Shown here piece by piece: positions 32,101 to 40,131 of a stretch of 55,173 nucleotides of DNA. The position numbers were made by a program, and so were the translations under genes. The notes beneath the pieces were generated by a model, which saw nothing but the letters and a program-made list of their open reading frames with translations, had not been told where the DNA came from and searched no databases. The stretch's first letter is position 1, and the number at the start of each line of letters is the position of its first letter. The DNA is from a virus: IMG/VR virus record IMGVR_UViG_3300034095_000182, positions 1 to 55,173 of that record, one strand, 5' to 3'.

Positions 32101-33241
32101 GCTGGAGCAGGCTGGCGCCAAGGACTACGACGACCTCATGGAGAAGGCATACCGCCAACTCGCCAAAGAGACCGACGCCCAGTTCCAAGCCCTGCCGTTC
32201 AACTTCTCGTACCACCGTGGTGGCGAGGGCAACTACAGCGGAACCCGCGAACTCCTCGAAGACATCCATGGCAACAAGCATATGTATGTCTACCAAGGCG
32301 GCGACAAGCATGACTTCCTGAACAAGGTCGACGATGTCACGGGCCTGAACGAGAACGAGAAGTTCCGCGCAGTGCATGACGCCATGGGCCACGCCATCTA
32401 CGGCAACGAGTTTGGCCCGCTGGGTGAAGAGAAGGCATGGGCCATCCACCAGCAGATGTACAGCCCGCTGGCCCGTCTGGCAATGACCGCAGAGACCCGG
32501 GGCCAGAACTCACTGGTCAACTACAGCCCGCTCAATGTCAACATCAAGGAGGAGGTCGCCAAACTGCGCGAGATGCAGATTGAGGCCCGCCGCCGTGGTG
32601 ACCGTGAGGGTGAGCGCATTGCCACTGAGGCCATCCGCGACGCCTTCAGCGGCTTCCAGTTCGCGCCCCAGAAGTCGATCCTTCTGCCGCCCGAGTTTGT
32701 CGATCCCAAATACCGTGGCGGGATGCCTGAGTACATCCAGCCGCTGATCACCCCAGCCGCAGGCACGACAACGCAGTCGGCCCTGACGCACTTCTCGCAC
32801 AACCCCAACCTAACGGTGACCGATCCGGCCAAGTACGGCTCTGGCATCAAGGGCGCGGAGAAGGCCCGTCTGGAGGGCACAGACAATCCGCTGGTGCCCC
32901 GCACTTACTTCTACGCTGGCGAACCCGGCGCAGTAGCACCGGAACCCGGCCTCGGAGTGAATCGTTACCGAACCGAATCCGAATCGCTTTACGACATCAC
33001 CAAAGACCCGCTGAGATTCCGTCCGCTGGCCCGTGAGTCGAATCGCACCCCTTTCACCTCGAAGTACAACGCAGGCATGAGGTCGCCCGATCAGGAATTG
33101 ACTGACATGGAGCGCATGATCCGCGAGTACGGCTACGAGGGCTACATCAACCCACAAGCAAGCAAACCTGCCGCAGTGGTCTACACACCCAAGCAGGTGG
33201 AGCGCCGCCGTAAAGGTGGACTTGCTCTGGCAAAAGCATAA
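29186..33241 (+). CDS. Large polyvalent virion-associated protein
   Basis: A 1351-residue multidomain protein between TerL and portal. Residues 90-290 hold a conserved phage module (MTEWYGTEPLRQVAMDIGM; MGSYLWHLSQTGQLPDDAFL). About 400-460 has two tandem units (SDYQARLDAMLEKAVGMAKGG and its copy), then Gly-Gly motifs. About 710-735 is hydrophobic (MIAPLVGAPVDIINMGLEG). Residues about 920-1170 have AVHDAMGHAIYG and AMTAETRGQNSLVN, a recurring phage domain with a possible metal-binding His/Asp/His set. The last 160 residues (KYGSGIKGAEKARL; RTYFYAGE; GYEGYIN) resemble ADP-ribosyltransferase-like modules of phage polyvalent proteins. Probably packaged and injected. Confidence 0.72.
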   Translation: MADYKKAGAKFAEAFAKAGKEAEAAMAAQKAAEESAKMEAILKSKQAPMTTPQGTGLPLMPRSQGMYTPGVEQKDLPRMPMVDKARAEGKTPKYTPRMQDLLDSPTARKKVNTLIEKGRDLGMTEWYGTEPLRQVAMDIGMSQKDFDTFLAQMASASQRNPVDQQNKMGSYLWHLSQTGQLPDDAFLLTNKIKRGKEAAPKGTAIELPPGYGSLAQGDIFSRGKQIAAGDIEGALPPDKKLGTFYRNYQGNLKPVTVDVNAVRGPIIERGDPRWLASKLVEKDEEGNVIATHFPRKDVESGKMSIKQAKERPGFWEAAPSGSEYAGFEDLWQRAAKRYGISPAEAQALGWYGSADVTALKTKPELYIDNLERMIRRTAEQTGQNPRQVMEDVLRGKQYLKKDGGKVSESDYQARLDAMLEKAVGMAKGGAVSDYQSRLDSMIAKHMGMADGGVIDNMTPDMTDSGDMNYGGEYAEGGAAFKTLQFKAGGGWAKAGKAIAKAAQEAGAMKAPQTAEKDLTTLQDFHTSLGDSVRARAMEAQKMMEGFDYKYDKGQRVFTKDSAAKNKPPYTILHRTRVGNAPMREDMSDLRSKKIIDPETGKTKRTPYEPGYRVRYENGDQWSEFDIPASAIIGDVEMAKGGEIKSLPWKAKQGGVAKFDGGGIASPEESLTPPSDSPSKLRLTAEILARMAKEQGKEEIASLKKPRALTDLVNRGMIAPLVGAPVDIINMGLEGVDALRDLASGKRVENRLASEKPVGGSEQIKDLMNRFNMTSGEDRPMMETGLSLVSPAGVVKGTAKTGQKATGALSKVNTELNNSGKLTVPLTEAKTATTGTPQGAKYATKQEGPYFRVRPTAADTSKAKGSGTREATGLPVERSVGQGSGETGLGLPQRYSPEEVDRIIADPNLNEPLQIAQRYTKENLGTDFVAPDIPPSSLAKQSAIARTHELALTDSPEYKDAVFSAYARTMPDVLEQAGAKDYDDLMEKAYRQLAKETDAQFQALPFNFSYHRGGEGNYSGTRELLEDIHGNKHMYVYQGGDKHDFLNKVDDVTGLNENEKFRAVHDAMGHAIYGNEFGPLGEEKAWAIHQQMYSPLARLAMTAETRGQNSLVNYSPLNVNIKEEVAKLREMQIEARRRGDREGERIATEAIRDAFSGFQFAPQKSILLPPEFVDPKYRGGMPEYIQPLITPAAGTTTQSALTHFSHNPNLTVTDPAKYGSGIKGAEKARLEGTDNPLVPRTYFYAGEPGAVAPEPGLGVNRYRTESESLYDITKDPLRFRPLARESNRTPFTSKYNAGMRSPDQELTDMERMIREYGYEGYINPQASKPAAVVYTPKQVERRRKGGLALAKA

Positions 33242-33250
33242 GGAGAAAAC

Positions 33251-35758
33251 ATGGCAACACAGATGCCTATCGACCCAGAATTTAACCGCTTCATTGAGGG
33301 CCTGAAAGACTCGCCTGAAGGAGGTCTTGAGGTCGAACTGCCGCCTGAAGACGCTGATGTTGAGGAGATGCCTGACGGCTCTGCTGTGGTGACCATGGAA
33401 GAGTTCAATGGCCCCAGCGAGAACGAAGACTTCTACGGCAACATGGCCGAGAACTATGACTTCTTCGAACTTGACAAGATTGCCCTGCGCTACATCGAGT
33501 TGGTGGGCAAGGACAAAGAGGCCCGCAAGGAGCGTGACAAGCAGTACGAAGAGGGCTTGAAGCGCACTGGCTTGGGCAACGACGCGCCCGGCGGCGCTCA
33601 GTTCCAAGGCGCCAGCAAGGTCGTGCATCCGATCATGGCCGAGGCGTGCGTGGACTTTGCTTCTCGCGCCATGAAGGAGATGTTCCCGCCTGATGGCCCG
33701 ACCCGCACCAAGATTCTGGGCGAGGTCACTGAAGAGAAGACCGAGATCGCCGAGCGCAAGCGCGACTACATGAACTGGCAGTTGACCGAGCAGATTGAGG
33801 AGTTCCGAGACGAGCAAGAGCAGTTGCTGACTCAGTTGCCTTTGGGTGGATCACAGTTCCTGAAACTCTGGTACGACGAGCAGAAGAAGCGCCCATGCGC
33901 TGAGTTCGTGCCTATCGACAACATCCTCCTGCCGTTTGCCGCGACCAACTTCTACACGGCACAGCGTGCAACCGAAAAGCAAGAGATCACTGACTGGGAA
34001 TTCAAGACTCGGATCAGCCGTGGCCTGTACCGCGATGTCTCGTTCATCCGGGCCACCGCAGAACCCGAGCAAAGCGCCGCAGAGAAGGCCAACGAGAAGA
34101 TCGAAGGCAAGCAGTACCAAGACGGTTCTGACGGCCTGCGCACGGTCTATCACATCTACACATGGTTGACCCTTGACGACGACCAGTACAGCAAAGGCGA
34201 GAACGCCCCCTACATCCTGATGATCGATGAACTCGACAATAAGGTTCTGGGCCTGTACCGGAACTGGGAAGAGGGCGACGAGACGATGACCAAACTGGAC
34301 TGGATCATCGAGTACAAGTTCATCCCGTGGCGCGGCGCTTATGCTATCGGCCTACCCCACCTGATCGGTGGTCTGTCTGCCGCGCTGACGGGTGCCTTAC
34401 GCGCCCTGCTGGACACCGCGCATATCAACAACAGCGCGACTATGCTCAAGATCAAGGGCGCGAAGATCAGCGGCCAGTCACAGAATGTGGAGGTCACGCA
34501 GGTCACTGAGATCGAGGGCGCCCCGGGCGTGGACGATGTCCGCAAAATCGCCATGCCGATGCCGTTCAATCCGCCTTCGCCTGTCCTCATGGAGTTGCTG
34601 GGCTGGATCACAACCGCCGCCAAGGGCGTGGTTACCACCGCCGAGGAAAAGATTGCCGATGTGAAGTCTGGCACCCCTGTGGGCACAACGCAGGCTCTGA
34701 TCGAGCAAGGCGCCGCAGTGTTCTCCAGCATCCACGCCCGCCTGCATGACAGCCAAGGCCGTCTGCTCAAGGTGCTGGGCCGCATCAACCGCTGGTATCT
34801 GGACGAGCAACGCAAGGGCGATGTGGTCGCCGAGTTGCCAATCCGCCGCGATGACTTCAAGCGCAACAGCGATGTGGTGCCTGTCAGCGACCCGCACATC
34901 TTCAGCGAGACCCAGCGTATCGCCCAGATGCAGGCCGTGATGCAGATGGCGCAAGCCTACCCGCAGATTTTCGACCAGCGTGCCGTTGTGGGCCGGATGC
35001 TCAAGCAGTTGAAGGTGCCCAATGTCAACGAACTGATCCCGAACGCTACCAAACCTGCCGAGATGAATGCCGCAGACGAGAACAGCGCCATGGCTCTGGG
35101 TCGTCCTGCCTTCGCATACCCTCGCCAAGACCAATTGGCGCACCTACAGTCGCATTTGAACTTCGCCCTAGACCCTACCCTAGGCTCGAACCCTTTGATC
35201 GCTCCAAAGTACATCCCGCAGGTTTTGGAGCATATCAAGCAACACATGATGCTCTGGTACACAAGCCAGATGTCTGGCTATGTGCAAGGTGGCACCAAGG
35301 TCAACTTCGACAAGTACGAGGACAGCAAACTGGTCAAAGAGATCGACAAGGCCATCGCGCTGGCGTCCGACCATGTCAAGATGGACACGCAAGAAGTCTT
35401 CCAAGGCGTCATGCCAGCCCTACAGCAACTCCAGCAGATCATGCAACAGTTCAAACCGCCTGCACCGCCTATGGATGGCGAGGCACAAGCCGTGTTGCAA
35501 GCCTCTTTGGCAGAGACTCAGCGTCGCGCCGCACGCGATCAAGCCGACATCCAACTCGACAGCGCACGCCTACAGGCCGATGCGGCAGAGAAAGAAAAGG
35601 ATCGTCAGGTCAAGATCGCCATGAACGCCGAGAACAACCTTACGCAGGAGCGCATCAAGACCGCCGAATTGACGGTTGACGAGGCGAAACTGCAAAAAGA
35701 GCAGTCGGAAACTGCAATCAAACTCAACGAAGCAACTCAACGCAACCTAGGAGGTTAA
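33251..35758 (+). CDS. Portal protein
   Basis: An 835-residue protein of the large podoviral portal type. Key stretches are GASKVVHPIMAEACVDFASR, FLKLWYDEQKKRPCAEFVPI, a stem and crown part (LLDTAHINNSATMLKIKGAK; KSGTPVGTTQALIEQGAAVF), and a long Gln/Ala/Lys helical C-terminus (690-835) like the barrel of P22 portal. It forms the dodecameric ring at the unique vertex for DNA entry and exit. A strong AAGGAGAAAAC ribosome-binding site precedes the ATG. Confidence 0.88.
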   Translation: MATQMPIDPEFNRFIEGLKDSPEGGLEVELPPEDADVEEMPDGSAVVTMEEFNGPSENEDFYGNMAENYDFFELDKIALRYIELVGKDKEARKERDKQYEEGLKRTGLGNDAPGGAQFQGASKVVHPIMAEACVDFASRAMKEMFPPDGPTRTKILGEVTEEKTEIAERKRDYMNWQLTEQIEEFRDEQEQLLTQLPLGGSQFLKLWYDEQKKRPCAEFVPIDNILLPFAATNFYTAQRATEKQEITDWEFKTRISRGLYRDVSFIRATAEPEQSAAEKANEKIEGKQYQDGSDGLRTVYHIYTWLTLDDDQYSKGENAPYILMIDELDNKVLGLYRNWEEGDETMTKLDWIIEYKFIPWRGAYAIGLPHLIGGLSAALTGALRALLDTAHINNSATMLKIKGAKISGQSQNVEVTQVTEIEGAPGVDDVRKIAMPMPFNPPSPVLMELLGWITTAAKGVVTTAEEKIADVKSGTPVGTTQALIEQGAAVFSSIHARLHDSQGRLLKVLGRINRWYLDEQRKGDVVAELPIRRDDFKRNSDVVPVSDPHIFSETQRIAQMQAVMQMAQAYPQIFDQRAVVGRMLKQLKVPNVNELIPNATKPAEMNAADENSAMALGRPAFAYPRQDQLAHLQSHLNFALDPTLGSNPLIAPKYIPQVLEHIKQHMMLWYTSQMSGYVQGGTKVNFDKYEDSKLVKEIDKAIALASDHVKMDTQEVFQGVMPALQQLQQIMQQFKPPAPPMDGEAQAVLQASLAETQRRAARDQADIQLDSARLQADAAEKEKDRQVKIAMNAENNLTQERIKTAELTVDEAKLQKEQSETAIKLNEATQRNLGG

Positions 35759-35760
35759 TC

Positions 35761-35940
35761 ATGTCAGTAACTTTGAAAGATGAGCAGTCTGAAGCCGTTC
35801 GCCAACAGCACCGCAATGCCACTGGCGCATGGATCAATGGACAACAATTGAAAGAGGAATCAAAAGCGACCCAGCCAAAAGCCAATAGCGATCATGGGAA
35901 TTTCTCCCAGAACAAGGGCGTGGACAAGAAAAACGCATGA
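35761..35940 (+). CDS. Small hydrophilic hypothetical protein
   Basis: A 59-residue, Gln/Lys/Asn-rich, disordered-looking protein (MSVTLKDEQSEAVRQQHRNA). TAGGAGGTTA overlaps the portal stop and gives a strong start. ATGA overlap with the next gene. Possibly a head-assembly accessory; no family was recognised. Confidence 0.75.
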   Translation: MSVTLKDEQSEAVRQQHRNATGAWINGQQLKEESKATQPKANSDHGNFSQNKGVDKKNA

Positions 35941-36122
35941 GGTATGTATCCGACTTCATTGGCGCTGTAAAAGCGCGTAGAGCCGAGATCGCCGAGTCGA
36001 TTGCCGCAGGCAACTGCGTCAACTTCGAGTCGTATCAGAGGCTGGTCGGTCAACTTCAGGGCCTTGAAGAAGCCCTTGTAATCCTTAACAACCTATTGAA
36101 GGAAGAAGAAGATGACAACTAA
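35937..36122 (+). CDS. Small helical hypothetical protein
   Basis: A 61-residue protein (RYVSDFIGAVKARRAEIAES; YQRLVGQLQGLEEALVILNN), a two-helix hairpin as often found between portal and scaffold genes of podoviruses. It overlaps the GroES-like gene by 11 bases. Confidence 0.75.
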   Translation: MRYVSDFIGAVKARRAEIAESIAAGNCVNFESYQRLVGQLQGLEEALVILNNLLKEEEDDN

Positions 36123-36537
36123 ACCGGAAGCGGGTAATGCCGCTGACATCGCTTGGGCATTTCCGAGCGTCGACCCCGGTGCCAAGCCCCTTGGTGGGCG
36201 AGTTTTGGTGCAACTGCGCCGCACAAAGAAAACTGTGACGAGTGCCGGGATTATTTTGGTCGAAGAGACCAAGGAAACCGAGAAGTGGAACAACATGGTC
36301 GCCAAAGTGATCGAGAACGGGCCTCTTGCTTTCAAGAAGCGCGACTCGATGGAGCCGTGGCCCGAGGGTTCATGGTGTGAGCCGGGCGACTACATCCGCG
36401 TCCCCAAGTGGGGCGGAGACCGTTGGGAGGTCGAGGTGGGTGACGAGGAAGAAAAAGCCTTGTTCATGATCCTCAATGACCACGAAATCATCGCCAAAGT
36501 CACTGGCGATCCACTTCAAATGAGGGCATTCGTATGA
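36112..36537 (+). CDS. GroES-like co-chaperonin (Cpn10)
   Basis: A 141-residue protein. PLGGRVLVQLRRTKKTVTSAGIILVEE holds the first strand and mobile loop of Cpn10 (the loop is TKKTVTSAGIIL), followed by VAKVIENGPLAF and WCEPGDYIRVPKWGGDRWEV, the usual G(D/E)xV strand. It is longer than GroES (97) because of N- and C-terminal extensions. It probably caps host GroEL to fold the capsid protein, as T4 gp31 does. It lies within the head gene cluster and overlaps the scaffold gene by 4 bases. Confidence 0.88.
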   Translation: MTTKPEAGNAADIAWAFPSVDPGAKPLGGRVLVQLRRTKKTVTSAGIILVEETKETEKWNNMVAKVIENGPLAFKKRDSMEPWPEGSWCEPGDYIRVPKWGGDRWEVEVGDEEEKALFMILNDHEIIAKVTGDPLQMRAFV

Positions 36538-37541
36538 GTACAGACACGCAAGACAAAGAGCAGGTCGAAGTCATTGGAATTCAAGAGGAAAAAGACGGTT
36601 CCGCGACTATCGAACTACCTGCAAGCATCCCTTCTCCCGAGGCTGGCGCCGATTCTGGTGCTGAAGACCACGATGTTGGGTCTGATGAGGACGATGAGGC
36701 CGCAAGACAGCGCGAAATGGCTGTTGGCGGTGAGGTCGACCCCGATGCAGAGCGTCTAAGGGAGCAAAAGCGTCAAAAACGCCGCGCCCGCAAGGACTAT
36801 CACAAGCAAGTTGCCGCCGAAAAGGATGTCAAATTGACCCTTTTGGAGCGTCAGAACCAAGAATTGCTTGAGAGACTGTCTGTTTTGGAGAAAAAGTCGC
36901 ACGGAAGCGATATTGCACGCCTAAATAAGGCGCTGGAAGATCAGCACGCACGCATTTTGTTCGCAAAACAGAAAATTGCCGAAGCAACCTCGACCGGAAA
37001 CGGCGAATTGCTCACTTCTGCGCAGGAAATGTGGTTCGAAGCCCGCCGTCAGTTCGAGGCGCTTGAGTCAATCAAGAAAAAGGCTGTCGCACCGCAAAAA
37101 CAGCGCACCATTCAAGCCCCCGATCCGCAACTTCAGCGCTTTGCCAGCGCATGGATGAGCAACAACGGTTGGTACGATCCTCAAGGCAAAGACCCCGACT
37201 CAAAAGTCGCTCTTGCCATCGATCAAGCCATGGGTGAAGAAGGCTGGAATCCCAAGACAGCAGAGTATTGGGAAGAACTTGACAATCGCTTGCAAAAATA
37301 TTTACCACACCGTTATACTGGTGAAACCGATGAGAAACCGATTCGGAACTCTAGACCAAGGAGCGCTGTGACTGGATCAGGCCGCGAGAATGCGTCAAGT
37401 AGTGGAGGTCGAAACACCTTCACGCTTTCACCCGAACAGGTGAGGGCAATGAAAGACGCAGGAATGTGGGATGACCCAGATAAACGGGCAAAGATGATTC
37501 GTCGTTATGCCCTCGAAGCACGCAACAGCAACCAACGGTAA
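36534..37541 (+). CDS. Putative scaffolding protein
   Basis: A 335-residue acidic then basic helical protein. Residues 30-80 are Asp/Glu-rich. Residues 85-190 form a coiled coil (KQVAAEKDVKLTLLERQNQE; DQHARILFAKQKIAEA). About 200-265 is compact (ASAWMSNNGWYDPQGKD). A Ser/Arg-rich linker and a C-terminal helix pair (LSPEQVRAMKDAGMWDDPDK) end it. Position between portal and capsid and the composition fit a scaffold that directs prohead assembly. Confidence 0.78.
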   Translation: MSTDTQDKEQVEVIGIQEEKDGSATIELPASIPSPEAGADSGAEDHDVGSDEDDEAARQREMAVGGEVDPDAERLREQKRQKRRARKDYHKQVAAEKDVKLTLLERQNQELLERLSVLEKKSHGSDIARLNKALEDQHARILFAKQKIAEATSTGNGELLTSAQEMWFEARRQFEALESIKKKAVAPQKQRTIQAPDPQLQRFASAWMSNNGWYDPQGKDPDSKVALAIDQAMGEEGWNPKTAEYWEELDNRLQKYLPHRYTGETDEKPIRNSRPRSAVTGSGRENASSSGGRNTFTLSPEQVRAMKDAGMWDDPDKRAKMIRRYALEARNSNQR

Positions 37542-37553
37542 AGGAGTAGGAAA

Positions 37554-38093
37554 ATGGATTCTCGTTTGAAAAAATCATTGTCAGCAGGTGGACGCGAAAG
37601 TCGCGCGAGTCTTGATAAAAGTCGAGAGGCACCTGAAGACAGTTTCGTGTCAGCCGATGAGCGTCGCAAGGCGTGGAAGGATGAATGGACACAAAGAGCA
37701 TTGCCAGAAGTTCCGGAGATTCCCGGTTGGCATTTGTGCTGGTTGTCGACAACCAATAGTTACGACAGCATTGATAAGCGTATTCGGTTGGGGTATGTGC
37801 CCGTGAAAGCGGATGAAGTACCCGGATTCGAAAGCAATCGCGTAAAGGCTGGCGAACACACTGGTTTTGTGGCGTGTAATGAAATGCTTCTGTACAAGAT
37901 TCCTATGGATGTGTACCAAGAAGTCATGGCTCATTTCCACCACGAGGCACCGCTTGAGGAGGCGAACAAGATTCGTGTCCAAGCAGAGCAGGTTGCTGGT
38001 CGAGACAGTAAAGGCCGACAGTTGGGACAAATCGAAGGTGACGGTCTGGACAACATTGACAAACCGATCCCTGCACCCGCATTCCAAGGGTAA
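37554..38093 (+). CDS. Head-cluster hypothetical protein
   Basis: A 179-residue protein. The N-terminal 50 residues are charged, followed by VPEIPGWHLCWLSTTNSYDS, RLGYVPVKADEVPG and NEMLLYKIPMDVYQEVMAHF, a mixed alpha/beta domain seen in other podovirus head clusters just before the capsid gene. No function is known to me. GGAGTAGG precedes the ATG. Confidence 0.75.
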   Translation: MDSRLKKSLSAGGRESRASLDKSREAPEDSFVSADERRKAWKDEWTQRALPEVPEIPGWHLCWLSTTNSYDSIDKRIRLGYVPVKADEVPGFESNRVKAGEHTGFVACNEMLLYKIPMDVYQEVMAHFHHEAPLEEANKIRVQAEQVAGRDSKGRQLGQIEGDGLDNIDKPIPAPAFQG

Positions 38094-38123
38094 TGGGAGT
38101 TTTAACAAACAAGGAGTAAGACT

Positions 38124-38696
38124 ATGTCTGCAACTAATGCTCCGTTCGGTATGCGCCCTGCGTTCCATCCTTCTGGTCTGGATCGCGCACAAGCGCTTGC
38201 CAACGGTATCGTGTCGGCGTATTCGTCCGACATTCTGAAGGGTCAACCCGTCAAGTATGTCACTGGTGGAACTATCGAACCAGCGGCGGCTGGCGACCGT
38301 TTTGCTGGCGCATTCGCTGGCGTTGAATGGACTGACACCACTGGTCGTCGTCGCGTATCGAACTACTGGCCCGCAAACACTGCGTACCAAACTGGTTCGT
38401 GCGTTGCGTATTTCTACAACGATCCTTTGATCGTGTATGAAATTCAGGCTGATGGTTCTTTGACCCAAGCCTCGGTTGGCGATCAAGCCGATCTGAGCAA
38501 TACCACTGCTGGTTCTTCGACTACTGGTCTGTCGCAAGCAACTCTGTCCACCACTTTGGCTGGTGCAGGTGCAAGCGCTCAGATGCGTATTGTTGATCTG
38601 GCTCCGTACCCCGACAACGCTTGGGGCGATGCGTACACGATTGTTCGCGCAACCATTAACGAGGCGCAGTTCCAAGCGTCCGTTAACGCCATTTAA
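38124..38696 (+). CDS. Putative head decoration / structural protein
   Basis: A 190-residue beta-rich, Ala/Thr/Ser-rich protein (NAPFGMRPAFHPSGLDR; SDILKGQPVKYVTGGTIEPA; CVAYFYNDPLIVYEIQADGS). This layout, with a short extended N-terminus and jelly-roll-like strands directly before the capsid gene, is typical for capsid cement proteins. A strong AAGGAGTAAG ribosome-binding site suggests high expression. Confidence 0.72.
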   Translation: MSATNAPFGMRPAFHPSGLDRAQALANGIVSAYSSDILKGQPVKYVTGGTIEPAAAGDRFAGAFAGVEWTDTTGRRRVSNYWPANTAYQTGSCVAYFYNDPLIVYEIQADGSLTQASVGDQADLSNTTAGSSTTGLSQATLSTTLAGAGASAQMRIVDLAPYPDNAWGDAYTIVRATINEAQFQASVNAI

Positions 38697-38710
38697 GAAG
38701 GGGGTAGATC

Positions 38711-39625
38711 ATGGCCGCTCCGATGCGAAGTACCGACTTTCGGTCGATTGTTGAACCCATTCTGAATGAGTGCTTTGATGGTGTGTACGATCAGCGCACT
38801 GATGAATGGTCTCGGGTTTTCACCGAGCAAGAAGGCATTCCTCGTAATTACCACGAGGAACCTGTTCTGTATGGCTTTGGTGCCGCACCTCAACTTCCTG
38901 ATGGCACTCCTGTGTCCTATCAGCAAGGTGGCGTGTTGTTCCTCAAGCGCTATGTCTACAATGTGTATGGCCTCGCCTTCGCATTGACCAAAGTGCTGGT
39001 GGAAGACGGTGACCATATCCGTATTGGTCAGGTGTATGCCCGTCACTTGGCTCAGTCTTTGATTGAGACCAAAGAAACTCTTAGCGCCAATGTGCTGAAC
39101 CGTGCGTTCAACGCCGCTTATCCCGGTGGTGACGGCGTTCAGTTGAACAGCGCAAGCCATCCTATCGTCAACGGTACCTTCAGCAACTTGCTGTCGACCG
39201 CCGCGAACCTCAGCCAAACCTCTCTTGAGCAGATGCTGATCCAGATTCGTCAGGCTGTGGACAACAACGGCAAGAAGATTCGTCTGGTTCCACGCCAATT
39301 GGTCGTGGCTCCCGGCAATGTCTTCCAAGCCGAAGTGTTGCTCAAGTCCGTTCTGCGTGCTGGCAATGCCAACAACGACATCAACCCGATCAAGTCTATC
39401 GGCTTGCTCGACGAGGGTGCCGCTGTTCTGTCGCGTCTGACTTCAGCCACCGCATGGTGGGTGCAGACTGATGCCCCAGAAGGCATGAAGTTGCTCATGC
39501 GCCGCAAACTTGAGAAGACCATGGAAGGTGACTTCGAAACTGACTCTATGCGCTACAAAGCGACAGAGCGTTACGATGTTGGTTTCACTGACCCTCGTGC
39601 CATGTATGGCACGCCGGGCGTATAA
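38711..39625 (+). CDS. Major capsid protein (HK97-fold expected)
   Basis: A 304-residue protein located after scaffold and cement genes. Segments such as FRSIVEPILNECFDGVYDQR, KRYVYNVYGLAFALTKVLVE, AHSL-type helix (ARHLAQSLIETKETLSANVL), PRQLVVAPGNVFQAEVLLKS and TAWWVQTDAPEGMKLLMRRK match phage capsid proteins of this length. A conserved closing segment (RYDVGFTDPRAMYGTPG) gives the T-loop/axial end. A UUCG hairpin follows the stop. The fold is inferred. Confidence 0.85.
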   Translation: MAAPMRSTDFRSIVEPILNECFDGVYDQRTDEWSRVFTEQEGIPRNYHEEPVLYGFGAAPQLPDGTPVSYQQGGVLFLKRYVYNVYGLAFALTKVLVEDGDHIRIGQVYARHLAQSLIETKETLSANVLNRAFNAAYPGGDGVQLNSASHPIVNGTFSNLLSTAANLSQTSLEQMLIQIRQAVDNNGKKIRLVPRQLVVAPGNVFQAEVLLKSVLRAGNANNDINPIKSIGLLDEGAAVLSRLTSATAWWVQTDAPEGMKLLMRRKLEKTMEGDFETDSMRYKATERYDVGFTDPRAMYGTPGV

Positions 39626-39634
39626 ACATGGGAC

Positions 39635-39652
39635 GGGGGGCTTCGGCTCCCC
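39635..39652 (+). repeat. Intergenic GC hairpin (UUCG loop) after capsid gene
   Basis: GGGGGGC-TTCG-GCTCCCC, a 7-bp stem with one G-T pair. No T-tract. It probably stabilises the 3' end of the capsid mRNA or attenuates read-through. Confidence 0.7.
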
Positions 39653-39670
39653 TCTTCACAGGAGAACGAC

Positions 39671-40120
39671 ATGGCACAAACCTACTTTGGTTCAACCCTG
39701 CGCTCCGGTTCTGGCACATTGACTGACACTACTGACGGCGGATTCGTCGTTTTGAGTCAGACCACTACTGTCACTACCGCGTCCGCAGGTACTGCAACAA
39801 GTGCATCACTGACGCTCCCTGCCAATTCCCAAATCATCGACTTCAATGTCGACATGGTTCAGGATGAGGTAGTTGGCGGAGGTACTGCAACACAAATCGC
39901 GATGACTATCGGAACTGCGGCGGCAGGCACTCAATATGTGTCTTCCACCAACATTTTCGCTGGTGGCCGCGCCGCTTTGACCTTTACCGCCGCTCAATTG
40001 GCCGCGATGGCTGACATTGGCTCCAACCAGTCTGTCTTCATCACTGTCGATCCCAACGGCACGATCAGCACGACTCAAGCGATTGTTCGCCTGACCGTTG
40101 TGTATGCTCAGAAAGTTTGA
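39671..40120 (+). CDS. Putative virion structural protein
   Basis: A 149-residue Thr/Ala/Ser-rich beta protein (VVLSQTTTVTTASAGTATSA; LPANSQIIDFNVDMVQDEVV; SNQSVFITVDPNGTISTTQA). AGGAGAACG precedes ATG 39671. It is of the type found as head-fibre or decoration proteins. It follows the capsid gene, so a head location is likely. Confidence 0.7.
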   Translation: MAQTYFGSTLRSGSGTLTDTTDGGFVVLSQTTTVTTASAGTATSASLTLPANSQIIDFNVDMVQDEVVGGGTATQIAMTIGTAAAGTQYVSSTNIFAGGRAALTFTAAQLAAMADIGSNQSVFITVDPNGTISTTQAIVRLTVVYAQKV

Positions 40121-40131
40121 GGAGGCACACT

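Noticed and set aside
32810-33817. Minus-strand frame of 335 residues opposite portal and polyvalent genes
   Set aside because: It spans the join of two convincing plus-strand genes and has no initiation signal or recognised domain.
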